NCBI RefSeq assembly: GCF_026151205.1
Contig: NC_087074.1
Coordinates: 5,332,001-5,396,000, forward strand
Length of the DNA stretch: 64,000 bases
Direction of reading: 5' to 3'
From: Bolinopsis microptera
Lineage: Eukaryota > Ctenophora > Tentaculata > Lobata > Bolinopsidae
This document shows positions 1-12,900 of this stretch, one piece after another; the stretch's first letter is position 1, and every line of letters starts with the position of its first letter. Position numbers and translations under genes: made by a program. The notes beneath the pieces are model-generated. The model searched no databases, was not told where the DNA came from, and saw only the letters and a list, made by a program, of their open reading frames with translations.

Positions 1-1740
1 TGTGCAACCTGACCCTCTATAATTACCTGTCATACCGATTCATGTAATTAAGCAGTCCTCTAAAATAGTTACTCCTTTACTCACTGTACTGTATAACGAA
101 TGTATGAAAGATGGCATATTTCCAGATGACCTTAAAGTTGGAAGGATTAGTCCCATTTACAAGAAAGATAACCAGGAACTCCTTGAAAACTATAGACCTG
201 TATCAACACTAGCTGTGTTTGGTAAAATATTTGAAAAGATTATATTCAATAGATTATACAGCTTCTTTCATTCACAGAACTCCTTATATGAAAACCAGTA
301 CGGATTCCGTAAAAATTACTCGACCAGTTATGCCCTAAATTACTCAGTGAACCACGTAGAATCTTGCCTCAAGAAAAAACAACACGTTCTTGGAATATTT
401 ATTGATCTTAGTAAAGCCTTTGATACAATATCACATGAAAAGTTACTGCATAAGTTAGAAAATTATGGAATCCGTGGAAATGCAAATAACCTTATAGCAA
501 GTTACCTGTCGAACAGATACCAGTATGTCTCGGTATTAGGTGAAGAATCCGAGAAACTTCCAGTAGTCTATGGAGTGCCGCAGGGGAGCTGTCTTGGTCC
601 CTTACTTTTTATTATTTATATTAATGACATCCGTAACTCATCAATTATAGGAAAGTTTATACTATTTGCCGACGACACTAACATATTTATAGAAGACACA
701 TGTGTCAAAAGACTATACGAAAAAGGAAATGAAGTTCTATCATTTGTGTACAAGTATATGAAACTAAACTTATTACATATTAACATTAAGAAATGTTGTT
801 TTATTCATTTTAAACCCTCACGGGCCAAAGAGGAAGTAGAAAATGACGAGAACATACTAACTTTAAATAATGTAGTTATTAAAAGAGTTCAAGAAGCTAC
901 ATTTCTAGGCGTTATTATTGACGACCAACTTAACTGGAAATCACATACGCAGTCACTTAACTCAAAACTTAAATGCGAAGTAGGAAAGCTGTGCAGAATA
1001 CGACACATTGTCCCAAAGCAGTATTATAAGGATTTATATCATACTCTATTTGAATCACATTTAGGATTTGGAATATCTGTGTGGGGTGGTATTAGCAATA
1101 ACCGACTTGAACCTATCTTTAAAACACAGAAAAAGTGTATAAGAATTCTGTTTGGGGATAGAGAAGCTTACCTAGAGAAGTTTAAAACGTGTGCCCGAAC
1201 ACGACCTGTTGATAAGCAAAGACTGGGGGTGGACTTTTACCAAAAAGAACACTCCAAGCCCTTGTTCAAAACCCACAGGTTGTTGACGGTCCACAATCTG
1301 TACAAGTACACTTGTCTCTTAGAACTATTCAAAATTAATAAGTTAGAGGAACCATTATCACTGTACTCATCATTTAACAGGTCACCACGACGAGAGGATT
1401 ATTTCATTACATCACAACCATCCTCACAATTCATCTACCAATCATCCTACATGTGGAACAGCTGTCGACAAACATCAAGTAAGATTAGTTTTAATACTCC
1501 GACAAACGGGTTTAAGAATATATTGAAAATTGCCTTACGAGAATTGCAATTCAAGCATGATACACTTGATTGGTGTGAGCTTAATTTTGCCACAAATGAG
1601 CTCAAGTTCTGATTTATGTGAGTTACTAAAATGACCATATATCTTTTCTCATACATATAACCACTGCACTCCAACCAAAAACATTACTTACACCATACTA
1701 CACAAATGATATATATATATATATACACAAACACACTAGT
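1..1740 (+). mobile_element. Non-LTR retrotransposon C, 5'-incomplete (reverse transcriptase part and 3' end)
   Basis: A LINE fragment entering from the left window edge. Everything visible is the reverse transcriptase and C-terminal domain plus a short 3' UTR ending near a TA-dinucleotide run at about 1709-1725. Coding similarity continues upstream of the ATG at 104 (IKQSSKIVTPLLTVLYNEC), but an in-frame TAA at 20-22 interrupts it, so the copy is either frameshifted there or ends in decayed sequence. No endonuclease is in the window. CR1/Jockey-like by motif style; the clade is uncertain. Confidence 0.85.
104..1612 (+). CDS. Reverse transcriptase fragment of LINE C
   Basis: About 502 residues of LINE reverse transcriptase, which copies element RNA into DNA at a nicked target (target-primed reverse transcription). 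Visible RT blocks in order: YRPVSTL (finger), QYGFRKNYSTSYAL, catalytic block A in FIDLSKAFDTISHEKLL, block B YGVPQGSCLGPLLF, catalytic block C FADDTNIF, and the thumb ATFLGVIIDDQLNWKSH. A C-terminal region of the usual LINE type (MWNSCRQ...) follows to the stop. The ATG at 104 is internal: RT homology extends upstream in the same frame to the TAA at 20-22, so this is not a natural start. No stops occur across 1.5 kb, so the insertion is fairly young. It is part of a mobile element, not a host gene. Confidence 0.9.
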   Translation: MKDGIFPDDLKVGRISPIYKKDNQELLENYRPVSTLAVFGKIFEKIIFNRLYSFFHSQNSLYENQYGFRKNYSTSYALNYSVNHVESCLKKKQHVLGIFIDLSKAFDTISHEKLLHKLENYGIRGNANNLIASYLSNRYQYVSVLGEESEKLPVVYGVPQGSCLGPLLFIIYINDIRNSSIIGKFILFADDTNIFIEDTCVKRLYEKGNEVLSFVYKYMKLNLLHINIKKCCFIHFKPSRAKEEVENDENILTLNNVVIKRVQEATFLGVIIDDQLNWKSHTQSLNSKLKCEVGKLCRIRHIVPKQYYKDLYHTLFESHLGFGISVWGGISNNRLEPIFKTQKKCIRILFGDREAYLEKFKTCARTRPVDKQRLGVDFYQKEHSKPLFKTHRLLTVHNLYKYTCLLELFKINKLEEPLSLYSSFNRSPRREDYFITSQPSSQFIYQSSYMWNSCRQTSSKISFNTPTNGFKNILKIALRELQFKHDTLDWCELNFATNELKF

Positions 1741-4700
1741 ACCGAGCAATCGCACTGTAAAACATGCTCACGATACACTCAAAATTGGAAATATTCAACG
1801 GCTTGTATATGAAACTTACACTTACACTCAGTGTACACCCAGTGTTAACTAGTATTACACACTGGTAAACTCTACGTAACGCGCGAAAATAATAATTTTA
1901 TGGCGTTTTCATTGTCACATCTCACGTCGACGGGATTAAACGCGCGCGCGCGTAACATCTTATCTTACTGCTATCTCAACGAATAAACACACAACGACTT
2001 TGACAATTGACCGACGACTTAACGATTGTGAGTTATGACGGACTTAACTGTATGGGTCAACTACTAAAACTGCATTGTATACTATCTTAATCATTATACT
2101 GGACATTAGATGACGAAGTATCTTGAGCAGCACTTTATACCTCCACTTAGAACTTGATTAGTCACGAACAATAGAATCATTATAAATCAATACAATAAAA
2201 CATCTTGATCAATAAATGCCTAGCAGCACCAGACAGCAGCCGTGTACCTATTTCGACTCCACGGAGTCCCTGATGGACTTTTGTTTACTTTTGTTAATAA
2301 TTTGACCGCAACCTTTCTTTCTCGAAACACAAATCCTACTGTACTTCATTACAGTATTAAGATAATATAAAGCAAATCATGTGAATATATGACTACGAAA
2401 TAGATCTATAGATTTGTCCTTGTAGCGCGATGCACTACTGGGTCGCGCGCGCGCATCCAATAATGCTTCTCGCAACCACGTATGCAGATCGGCGAAATGC
2501 GAAGGATTGACATCGTGAATTAAGATTTGTCCATAATATTTAATACCGTATTGATGGTTTTGAATTTTGTAAATTGAATTTTAATGTGAAGCGTTTACTC
2601 TTCCCCCTCGGCAATTAATTAGAAAGTTAGATTAATGACAATAATTGCCAAATGACGTAGTAGATATAAATGTTCAATGTTGTTGAGTGATTTCAAGAGT
2701 AGTGGTCCACAGGGGTCCGAAAAAGCCGTACAGGCACTTGGGTCCTTATCATTGTCACTAGTCCCAATTGGATTAACTTTACACAAAACATGAACGTTTA
2801 CAATTTAGACGTACACATTGGCACGATATTTATTAGAAAGCAAACAGTATAAAATAATACGTGCGTGCGCGGCTTGAGCCGCGCCGCATAACAAGTTATG
2901 CGTTTAGGGGCTGGAGTACGCGTGTTTACAGATTAATGAATTGTTGCATTGTAAATATTTAAAGTTGACGATATATTATGATTTAATAGTAAATTTTTCA
3001 AAGCTGGCTTTGGACTTAGGTAAAATTATAATTTATTTATTTAAAAGAAAAAACCACGGATAGTTTTAAATTTACATAGTCGTATAACTATAATCAAGTT
3101 AATCCTGTTTTCAAGAATGCGCGGCTTTGGCGGCCAGTTATTGACTTGTACATAAAATTGAATTTTAAATAGAAATGTGAATGTATTAAAATTTAAAACT
3201 TTCAAAACGGAGGCTTATAAATATTATTATATTATGATTGTAAAATAAAGGATAAAATTTTAAATTTGTTTCGCTAAAAAATTTGTTTCGCTATAGATAC
3301 TGCATCTGAAAGTTTTGTAATCATGTCGAGGTAATACATTTTTATTTATAGATGAGCAATAGCAAATAAGAGCTGTGATCAAAGATTGCCATGATGCCTG
3401 TAAGCTACATGATACACATGCATAATCCATCTTTATAGCCTTATTTTCCTTAATTGTGTCCTCCCTGTGGTACCAAGACAGACTCATCTTTATAAAGATC
3501 CTTAGGATACAAGGATACAAAATGGAAACTACTTTTGTTAAATTAAACAATACGTGTAAACTTGAAAATAATTTACGCCAATTAAATAGAATTTGTGGGG
3601 TTCAATTTGATTATGCACTTGCTAATATTTTAATTAAAGGCTACAAATCAAGGTTGCAAAATGCAACTGTGATGACAATAAGTTAGTTTCATCACTGGGC
3701 AATACTCTTTCTGCAGTCTACTGTATTGTCCAGCTACTTGATTCCTTACCTGTAAAAAAAATTTTGAATACAAAAATCGTCATCATCCTTTTAATTTACA
3801 AAAAGACTAATTTAAGATTTCAAATGTTTCACAAAGTCTAAGTGTGAAATTGTAACAAATGTGCTCATTTTTTTCCAATTCAATATTTTTAGAACCTAAA
3901 GCAACCGCTAGGTTGCCTTTAAATATCAAATTGGATTCTTTTTATTCTAGCTTCGTTTATGCTGTAATAAATTGCATGAAATTTAAATTTTTGCTTTGAC
4001 TTCCCTTCCCGCCTTCTGGCTCACATATACCACTTCAATGACAATTATTTGCAACACTCCCAACAGAGTCTCCAAGCAGCTAGACAATATAAAAGTACAC
4101 TCTCTTTGAAATAACTCACTCAACTATTAAATTAATTTGTTTGTTCTTCTTGTTTTAGATTCAGGATCTTTATTGTTCCTGTTTTGATGTGTGACTGCTG
4201 CAATTTGATTGTTTAAAGTGAGATGACAGTTTCCGCAAGTAAACGAAGCCATACCATACGGGATCACTGAGTTAGGGATTGAAGCCATGTTCAGGATATA
4301 ACCTGGGCTCAGTTGAAAGCTGTAGTATACAGTATATATATATGTTTAGTACACTAAATCATTTGGGTACTGTAATTTATTTAATAATAAGGACCCCAAT
4401 TATGCGAACAGGAAGTGGTTATTGGGCAGGGAAAAGTAAGTGGAATTCCTGGGCTAATCTGTTGTTATTTGGGTAATTTGCATGGTGAAGTCCTCCATAG
4501 TCCATATGTCAAGAGTGCAACTAACGTGCATTATTAATTTAGTATACACACACCACGCTCATGTTGTTATGGACACAGATTCAGTTGTTGCACTCCATGC
4601 ACTTTACTTTAACACCAAAACTCATTGACTCAATAAGCTAACGAGTGTTTAATGGTTTCCCAACTTAACATCAAGGTTTGATTCAATTGTAACTTATTAC

Positions 4701-6589
4701 GATTTGCACTGTTGCTCCTGTTTAATTCATTGCAGTGAGGTGTGACAGTGGGGTGTACAATATAGAATAGAATTACACACAAGAGGGTTTCCTTGTTCAG
4801 TATCATGGGATTAATCCTATGTTGTTAAATATTCTACAATTACACAACACTCCGGATATATTTCCTTATTTTGTTCAACAAATATCGTGCATTACCAGCT
4901 GTATGTTTCGTGTGCCCCTGTTTGCTATGTAACCCGTCACAAAAGTGACCAGGTTATAATATTATATCATGTCAGGTTCTGTTTAACAGGTCAACATGCA
5001 CGTTACCAGGTACTTGTTTTTAAAGTGACACATTATTCGGACACGGCAGATTAGTAGTTTCAAACGACTAACCCTCCTTTACAACTTTTGACAGCTTTAC
5101 TTTGACAGGTTAATGTTGGTTGCTCTTTCACTTGTACGGGATTTTAACCCTGAGGTTGAGAAACTGTAATCGCATAAAAACACTAGTCTATAATCGGACT
5201 AGGCACTGAGAGGTTTACAGTTAGGATACCACAAAATAGGTTTTATAAAATAGTAATCGTTTAACATCCGACATTCAGTGTACTAGACTAATTTACTATC
5301 CAGCTGTATAAAGTTATAAGATTATATTTTATACATTACTTTAATTAGGTCCTTATTCTCCTGGAGGAGTCGGTTTCCTCAGTTAGATACATGTTAAATG
5401 TACATGCCAATAAATGCCAGTTACCTCATTATCTCAGTTACCGCGGTAATGGGTATACATTGCTCCAAGTCAGAAAGTTAGAAGTACATACGCAGCCCCC
5501 ACTAAGATGGCCTATTTCCAATTCTCATAGGATCTATCTGAATTAAATAATGAATGTCCCAGTGAGCCAGGGGGCGTTGCAGATTATGTTATAGTAAGTA
5601 AGAATTATGGGTACTGAGTACTCCAGAGTGGGTACTCCAAAGTGCATATTAATTTAATCTGCCTCATGAAGTGCTGAGCTGGTTACACGCCTTGTCGGGA
5701 AACGTACTCAGGATCAGAGTAGTGATATGTCACCTCCTGATATTCAGGAAGCCTTAACCATGCGGAACTTTTATTTTCGAAACCCTCCTTGTGGGAAATG
5801 ATTTATTCACGACAGGAAGTTAGAGTCCATTTTTCTGAGGGGAAATTCAACAGCTCCAGAATCGCAGGTATACAATTAACAAGTTGAGAATATTTAATAC
5901 CCTAATTTAGCTATCTCTGAGTCCTAGTATTGTTATTAAACTAAAATCAGAAACTAATCCCCTAAAAGTAATGTAATGTTATTGACAGCAATGTTTAAAA
6001 GCCTATTTAAGAACTTATTTATAACTGAAAACTGAAAACTGATTTTGTTGTCCCCAGCCGCCCGGATTAGATTCAGATTCCAATCCATTTGTAGAACACT
6101 TTACATTGTTACAACACCTATCTTTCGTTGGGGGCACATGATTTGAGTTGACAAGTTGTAGCTGCATGTAATTTGAGATGGTAAAATCACTCATACACCC
6201 TTCCCTACTATTTCGCTATTTGTATTGTATACGCTCATTGTAGGGCCATTTGTCGCCTCCCTTCAAATAGCATGTTTTGAGTTTGGGATCGTTAGTAGCC
6301 TCAAAACCTTTGAGTAGGTACATTACTCTCTTTAGGCTACTTTGTTTTGTATAACTTACTTTAGGATATCATGTGTTGTCATAGTTGAATACCCCAGTGT
6401 TTGTTTAAAGTGTGGTATAAAATTCAGTAAGATTAATTGGACCATAATATTACTACATATGTACAATAGTCGGTGGCCACGATTGAGTATATTTCCAATA
6501 ATAAACATGCACACGCAAAATAATAATATGACGTGATTTACCGTGATTTTGACCGCATATTTCAAATCCGTACATTGCGTAATATGGGA
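1741..6589. other. Non-coding stretch; short CG-rich runs and a hairpin
   Basis: No convincing gene. Short frames here lack splice context or recognisable motifs. Local features are alternating CG runs at about 1942-1955 and 2443-2453 in otherwise AT-rich DNA, and a perfect 8-bp-arm hairpin at 2867-2884. Confidence 0.5.
2867..2884. repeat. Perfect GC-rich hairpin
   Basis: GCGCGGCT, two bases, then AGCCGCGC: an uninterrupted inverted repeat with 8-bp arms in an AT-rich background. Function unknown. Confidence 0.6.
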
Positions 6590-6864
6590 GATTGTAACAG
6601 TCCGAGGAAATGTCTGGATTGTAACAGTCCGAGGAAATGTCTGGATTGTAACAGTCCGAGGAAATGTCTGGATTGTAACAGTCCGAGGAAATGTCTGGAT
6701 TGTAACAGTCCGAGGAAATGTCTGGATTGTAACAGTCCGAGGAAATGTCTGGATTGTAACAGTCCGAGGAAATGTCTGGATTGTAACAGTCCGAGGAAAT
6801 GTCTGGATTGTAACAGTCCGAGGAAATGTCTGGATTGTAACAGTCCGAGGAAATGTCTGGATTG
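6590..6864. repeat. 27-bp minisatellite, about 10 near-identical copies
   Basis: The unit begins GATTGTAACAGTCCGAGG and continues AAATGTCTG. Ten consecutive copies appear identical. Because 27 is divisible by three and the unit has no stop in several frames, long open frames appear on both strands (for example repeating DCNSPRKCL). These are repeat artefacts, not genes. Perfect homogeneity suggests recent expansion or gene conversion. Confidence 0.95.
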
Positions 6865-8643
6865 GTCACGTGATCAGGAAACTACAATAACAGCGCTATC
6901 TTTAGTAGTGTTTCAATTGTTGGAGTCCTCCTCTAAACAGCGCTATCTTTACCAGTGTTTCAATTGTTGGAGTCCCCCTCTAATTTTGGTATAAATAGGA
7001 CTGCAGCACTACAATGTTGCAATATGTATGACATTGTGTACTCTCACTGCAGAGGGAAGACACTTTGCCTGCCATTTTGTGCATCGTAAAGTACAAATGT
7101 CTGGCTTCACCTCGTACGAAATTAATAAACTACAAATTTTGAGTGTGTAAGAAATAAATTGTACGTAAAATGGGATGACAAAAAGAACCATAAAATGTTG
7201 CTCTATTATAATACTGTTACTTGGTGCGCCAGTTTAATCAAATTAACGATTCTGCAATATCGTCCCCAGCTTTTATGAGCTTTTCTTATTGCAAAAGTTA
7301 CAGCACTTCTTGGAAGAGAGAGTAATCAGCTAATAGTAATGTAGCTATATAGTTATACTAGTTTTGTGAGGCACTTTCTGCATCTTTCTGCCACTTGCAA
7401 CAGGTTGGCATTGTGCCGCAATGATTCTAAACTTGCTCTATAATTGTTACTGTACTATATACGAGTCCCCTGCACATGACAATCATGAAACTGTACTTTT
7501 ATAACAGGGGTTAAAATTTTCCTGTTTAAGATTAGTGCGATTGGCATGATATAAACATAATATTATCACGTTTCTTGGCAACTTGCCCTAAAGTTCCATG
7601 AGCATGACAAACATAGTAATTCAGGTGGCTTCTTCCCTATTTTGCGGCATACTCTATTTGATCGTTTGTAAAGTAAAGGTTTTAAACTGTGAATGATAGC
7701 TAGACTCTTGAGACAGACTTTGGTGGCACGAATGTTAGCGCCACTTACTGACATGATGAATCACTATGTTCCTCACTTACTACTACTTTACTTTATTTAT
7801 AATCCCATTTAGCTGTGTAGCTGATGGGCTTGCAGTTTGATAAATGATCCCTTTTACATTCCCATCATGCTCCAGACGTCAGAGTTTATTAAGCTAATAA
7901 TACAGGATTGTTTCATTATCAGACATAAGACTATGCAGACATGTATATTACACATTTCGTTAGTATTTCAGACATTACTACTGTAGTACGTCAGTACTTT
8001 GTTGAATCTGCTTTCCGTTTATTATCAAATCGTTTAGTTTACCATTTCAAAGGACAGCGATTAGAATTTAAATGACTGCATAACCAAAGTAAAACATAGA
8101 TTCAGCATGTTTTGTTATGTTTTCTATTGATTGTGTTGGAAGTAACAGTTATTTATCAATAACTACAATGTTTAATTTAAAACGTTTCTGTAAATAACAA
8201 TGGTTACTGTATTACTTTAAACTTTCATTAACAAATGAGCCGCCAGTACCTACTTGTAGACATGTACCATGAAGCACAACTTCTATGGTATTATGGTTAA
8301 ATAATATGACCTTTAATCAGGTCCTGATTGTTATTGATAATAATATTACAACTACAGATAACATAGACGGTTCACCTCAAATACCGTTTGTAAGGTTAAA
8401 TTTAGTTCCGATATCTGTTATCGTACAGACATATAAGTACAGACATAATACAGATATAATTACAGACATATAAGCACAGATATAGTACTGATAATTAGTG
8501 CAACTATACAGAAATCAGTTCAGAGCTGATATGTTGACTTGTAGTGACCAAGTGTAGAAGCTTGTAACTGTTGAGAAACCTGCCAAATGAACAGCAGAAT
8601 AACATCACGCCATGTGTTCGTCATTCACTTCCTTCATTTTGCA

Positions 8644-8657
8644 GTTGTCATGACAAC
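8644..8657. promoter_or_regulatory. Candidate X-box (RFX-type) site
   Basis: GTTGTCATGACAAC is a perfect 14-bp palindrome and fits the RYYNYYATRRNRAC X-box consensus at every position. It lies 1.3 kb upstream of the first coding ATG of the coiled-coil gene. RFX factors typically drive cilium genes. About two matches to this loose consensus are expected by chance in a window this size. Confidence 0.3.
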
Positions 8658-9351
8658 ACACGTTGTTGTTAAACAGTGAAATGAACAAGGAATGTGTTTC
8701 CTGGATACAAGATGACGTGTCATGTGACGGCGTTATGTCTGTAGTACCCTGTATAACTGGTACAGTACCAGTAACTGGTACATGTTACTCAGTGTGGGTG
8801 TATATCGGGGAGACTGGCGAGGTTGACAGAGGATACCCTCTAACTTTAGTTCCATATCGCACCAACTCTTTACTCTTTTGGCTCTTAGAAACCTGCAAAT
8901 TTGGTACTTTAGTTTGCTGTCGTGCTGTTAACTTGATTTGATATGTCTCGTGTATATCAGGAGGTGTAGAGGAGATAAGAGAAGCTAGAGCAGGAGAAGT
9001 GGGAGAAGTGGGACATGACGAAATATATTATTTTTAAAGTCGACATTTTGGGGTTTAGTTTTTTAAGATGGTTAAATCATAACACTATAATAACTTTTAC
9101 CTGTCGTATTTGTTGGGTTACTCAGTTAATATTACACTTGTAAGTATTACCCGCTAATCTTGGTTTCGTTGCATCATCCACTGTAATGCTGTACAGTACT
9201 GCTACTCCTTGTACAATGTACAAACTGATAAGGAGGGGTTATTGTTAAAAGCATTATAACTTTGCGTGGGAACCTTTCAGTTTTGTCTAGATTTGTTGTT
9301 GTCATGGTACCATTTTGACAAGTAGTTGCCATGGCAGTATGTTCTAGCGTT

Positions 9352-9365
9352 GTTGCCATGACAAC
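9352..9365. promoter_or_regulatory. Candidate X-box (RFX-type) site
   Basis: GTTGCCATGACAAC fits the X-box consensus fully, 0.58 kb upstream of the ATG at 9941. Two imperfect relatives (GTTGTCATGGTACC and GTTGCCATGGCAGT) lie within the preceding 60 bases, forming a small cluster. Confidence 0.35.
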
Positions 9366-9940
9366 CCATAAATCTTGACATTGTCAATAATGCGTTACTG
9401 CATCTGCTACCTGCTTTCCGTCGCTATTTTTACTTACTGTCCTCATTACAAAGGGGGCTTGATACTTTACAAGCTCCAAGTAAGATATAATTATCATACG
9501 CTGTTGTTGTTTACAGTTGTCTGTGTGTTATTAACAGTTGTATTTACTGCTGGTATCTGTTGATAGCTGAAATATAGCTACCAGCTACTTTATGATAGCT
9601 ACCAGCTACTTTATTATGTGACTTGTGGTATTTATTGGGTGTTACTAAAACTTGCTAATGGTTCGTAAAGTGTTTGTAAATTTGTAATGCTCTTTGTTAT
9701 TTTCAGCTACTTAAGAGTTAGGTATTTTGGTATTTGACGCTCACTGCTCGTAGCTTTTCAGTGCATTACAGTCATGTTTTTCAGTATTATCTACTCAGAA
9801 ACATGATTCACATTCTTATTGATACACTTACTGATTTTATGGTAAAGACTGTATCTGTAAATAACCAATTGTGTTAAAAAAGAAAGGATACTTTAACCAA
9901 ATTATTAAACCTATTTGACTAATTCTCTTATTTTTATAGC

Positions 9941-12900
9941 ATGCCACGAAAAAGAGATAGCAACTCAGTTATGAAGCCTAGAAAGCATTCAAACAGGTGA
10001 GTTACTAGATATTTTAAAGTTACCAGCTAAATTATACCTATATTATAGCTAGATTATACCTGGATTTGTCTGTAGTAAGCAGTATATTGTATGTGTGTTC
10101 ATGTTTAAGAAAGTGTTCATGTTGAAGGTTTCTGAGAACCCAGGAATGTGCGCTGCAGGTGTTGATAATCTGAGAACTTTCCCTCATTTGACATGGCCGC
10201 AGTTTCTAGACGCCTTAACCTTACCTAGTGACCTTATGAAACGGATATAGTTGACCACATTATCACAGTCAAATTTCCATCGCCGCATATTTTCTGCGAC
10301 TGTTCACTTTTCGCTGAGAACAATTTCCTGGATAAATCACGGATACCTTTGAATAGAAGTTCCTGCTCGAACAGTCTGCGCGGGTTTTAGTGTAATAATC
10401 TTAACAGCTGTGTGGAGGGTACTTTCAGCCGCACCCTTAGTTACACCTGTACCTATTTAAAGAGTTGTCACGCACGTGCTGCAAGTAGTAGCTAATCTGT
10501 TGTGTTATGTAACATGTAGAGATTATTATGGGGGCTGTTCCCAACTGTTAATATTTTAGTAAGCAATAATATGTTGTTATGTTAATGATATGCTGTTATG
10601 TGTTGTGTAAAAATAACGCATTTTGTGCATCTTGTCTCGTACTCGGCTCACTGTGCGACTACTAACTTAGTATGATTGGGTTGTTATAGCTATTTACGTG
10701 TCTCAGTGCTATGTCACTTTGTTTGATGTCTTCCTGTCGTTTGTTTTCAGTTCGTTTGTTTTCAGTTTGTTTGTGGTTTTTTCGTGTGTTTTGAACTTAG
10801 TTTCGTTCGCCTGTCTTGTTAAAGTCCTTTTTAGTGTGTATAAAGTTCGGCAGACATTTCGGCAGACATTTTGGCTGCCGCTTATCAAACAGCAGTCATT
10901 TTACCCATAAGAAATGAGACGCTGTATTGATTGTATTACTTTCCGTAAAATTTGATTTTCTAATAAGATTACATGACGGTTATTATGGGGTATTTAAGGA
11001 GATTACATTTACATTTATTCGTATTTTGTTGTCGCCTATAACATGATATGAAATACACATACCCACGCACGTTCTAACTTTGATAAAGTTCCAACTTGCA
11101 ATTTATAATCTGGTTTTGTTTCCCTAGATTGAACTGTATGCCTGGCCAGTCACCAACTTGCTTGTTACTGTTATAGTTACTGTTGGTTTTGTAAAAATCA
11201 AATGACTATTCAGAAACGATTCTCACCATTGTTGCGGAAACTCTTGTAATTCTAAAACTTTTTAATAACTCGTAATTTCTCTGATAATGCATGTCATGAG
11301 ATTAGTTATTATAAATCGCACAATAGAAAATAAATATGCGTCAAAACTTGGCCCATGTCCACTGTCCAGTCTAGTTGTTTAAGTAATCCTCACAAGGTTG
11401 GCTCATATCCAGTGCAGTTAGTTTCTGTATTCAGTTAACTACAGTTGATGAGAAGCTTTCTACCATTAATGAATAAAATAATAAAGTATAGATGGAATTT
11501 AATAGTATACAGATAACACTAATAATGAATCTATACAAACACAGTATTGAGTACAATATCAAATAATTACATTAATATGGGAAGATAACATCATGCGTAT
11601 AGCATACTTGTCAATACTTGCACAATGTACAGACAATACCCCCTTATCACTACACTATACATTTGCAGCTCCAAGATAAGTCAACTGTTGACAGAATCTA
11701 CTGTTCAAATGTGTTAAAATGTTCACGATCAGAAATTCACGCCATTATTTGACCGCTGAAGATGGGGCCTCTATGCTTCAATAAGCTGAAGGGATCTGAT
11801 ATCTGCTATATGAGGGTACAAGAATAAGAAAGTGATTGTATTGGTATATTTATATGTAACCGAGCTTGCAGCTGTAGTGACTAGTGGTTTAAGGCACCCG
11901 GCCAGTATTATAATATATGTGGATATGTGGATATGTGGATATGTGGAAATGTGGATATGTTGAAATGTGGATATGCAGCACATTATCTCGCCTCAGGGAT
12001 CTGTAAAGTTGTGAGATGTAAGTGTAGTTAGTAATTAAGTTACATTATCCGTACCAAATTAGAACGTCTTGAGTCAAGTTTGAAGTTAATCATGACATGA
12101 GCTTAAGTTTAGCCCCTTCTACTTTCTAGTCCATGGCTGGATATGTGGCTGAATCAACGAAGGACAGATCTGGAGATTTGTAAGTTGGTTTAATATCGGA
12201 TATGGCAGGGGTAAAACCGAAATGTGTGGTCGCAAATAAGAATTGTTGACATCTAAATATGACAACACTTCTGCTCTGCGTAACAGTGCCTTTCTGATTA
12301 ATCGTTTCCATTTTACGACACTCTTAAACCTCACACGATCACTTCATTTAGGACATGCATCTCAGAATAAAGTAGTTCTAAATGTGTTATAATTTTTCAC
12401 AGTTGTTACGATTGATGCTTCTTCTGCTGTTACACTTAGGAATGAATCTGGAAAGAATTGGTGTACGAACAATAGAAAGAATATTATAGAAGAGCAATAA
12501 AAAAGTGGAACGGACCACAAGATTGTTTGTAGCGCGCGTTATCAAAATACAAATATAAAGTTATAAAAAAGCATCCAGTACGATAAATAAAGTGTGCGCG
12601 CGCGGGTCCAAATTGACTGGCTCTCAAAACAACGCATAATCGCGTAATGTCTTCAAATTGGGCGCTGTAAGCGTAGAAAGTGTGGTCCACAAATTCCAAT
12701 TATGTCATTTATTATGAGCATAGGTCTTGTAATATGCTGCTGTTCTTTGTGTAATTACCTCCGTTAATCATTATTAGGCTGTATAACGATGTATTACGCG
12801 GTCCTCTACGATATTGGGCCATTAAAACTATCTCTGCTTATTATAAATGGAGCCCTTTTGTTTTGTATGCTGTCTGGTTTTGACTGACTTTCATTTTATT

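Larger units (their letters stand above)
6865..9939. other. Non-coding stretch upstream of the coiled-coil gene
   Basis: No supported coding exon. It may contain the promoter and a 5' UTR exon of the gene whose first coding exon is at 9940, because that exon is preceded by a splice acceptor. Two X-box-like sites are listed separately. Confidence 0.4.

Noticed and set aside
6453-6994. Long open frames on both strands over the 27-bp repeat
   Set aside because: They exist only because the period is a multiple of three and the unit lacks stops; the same DNA is open in several frames at once.
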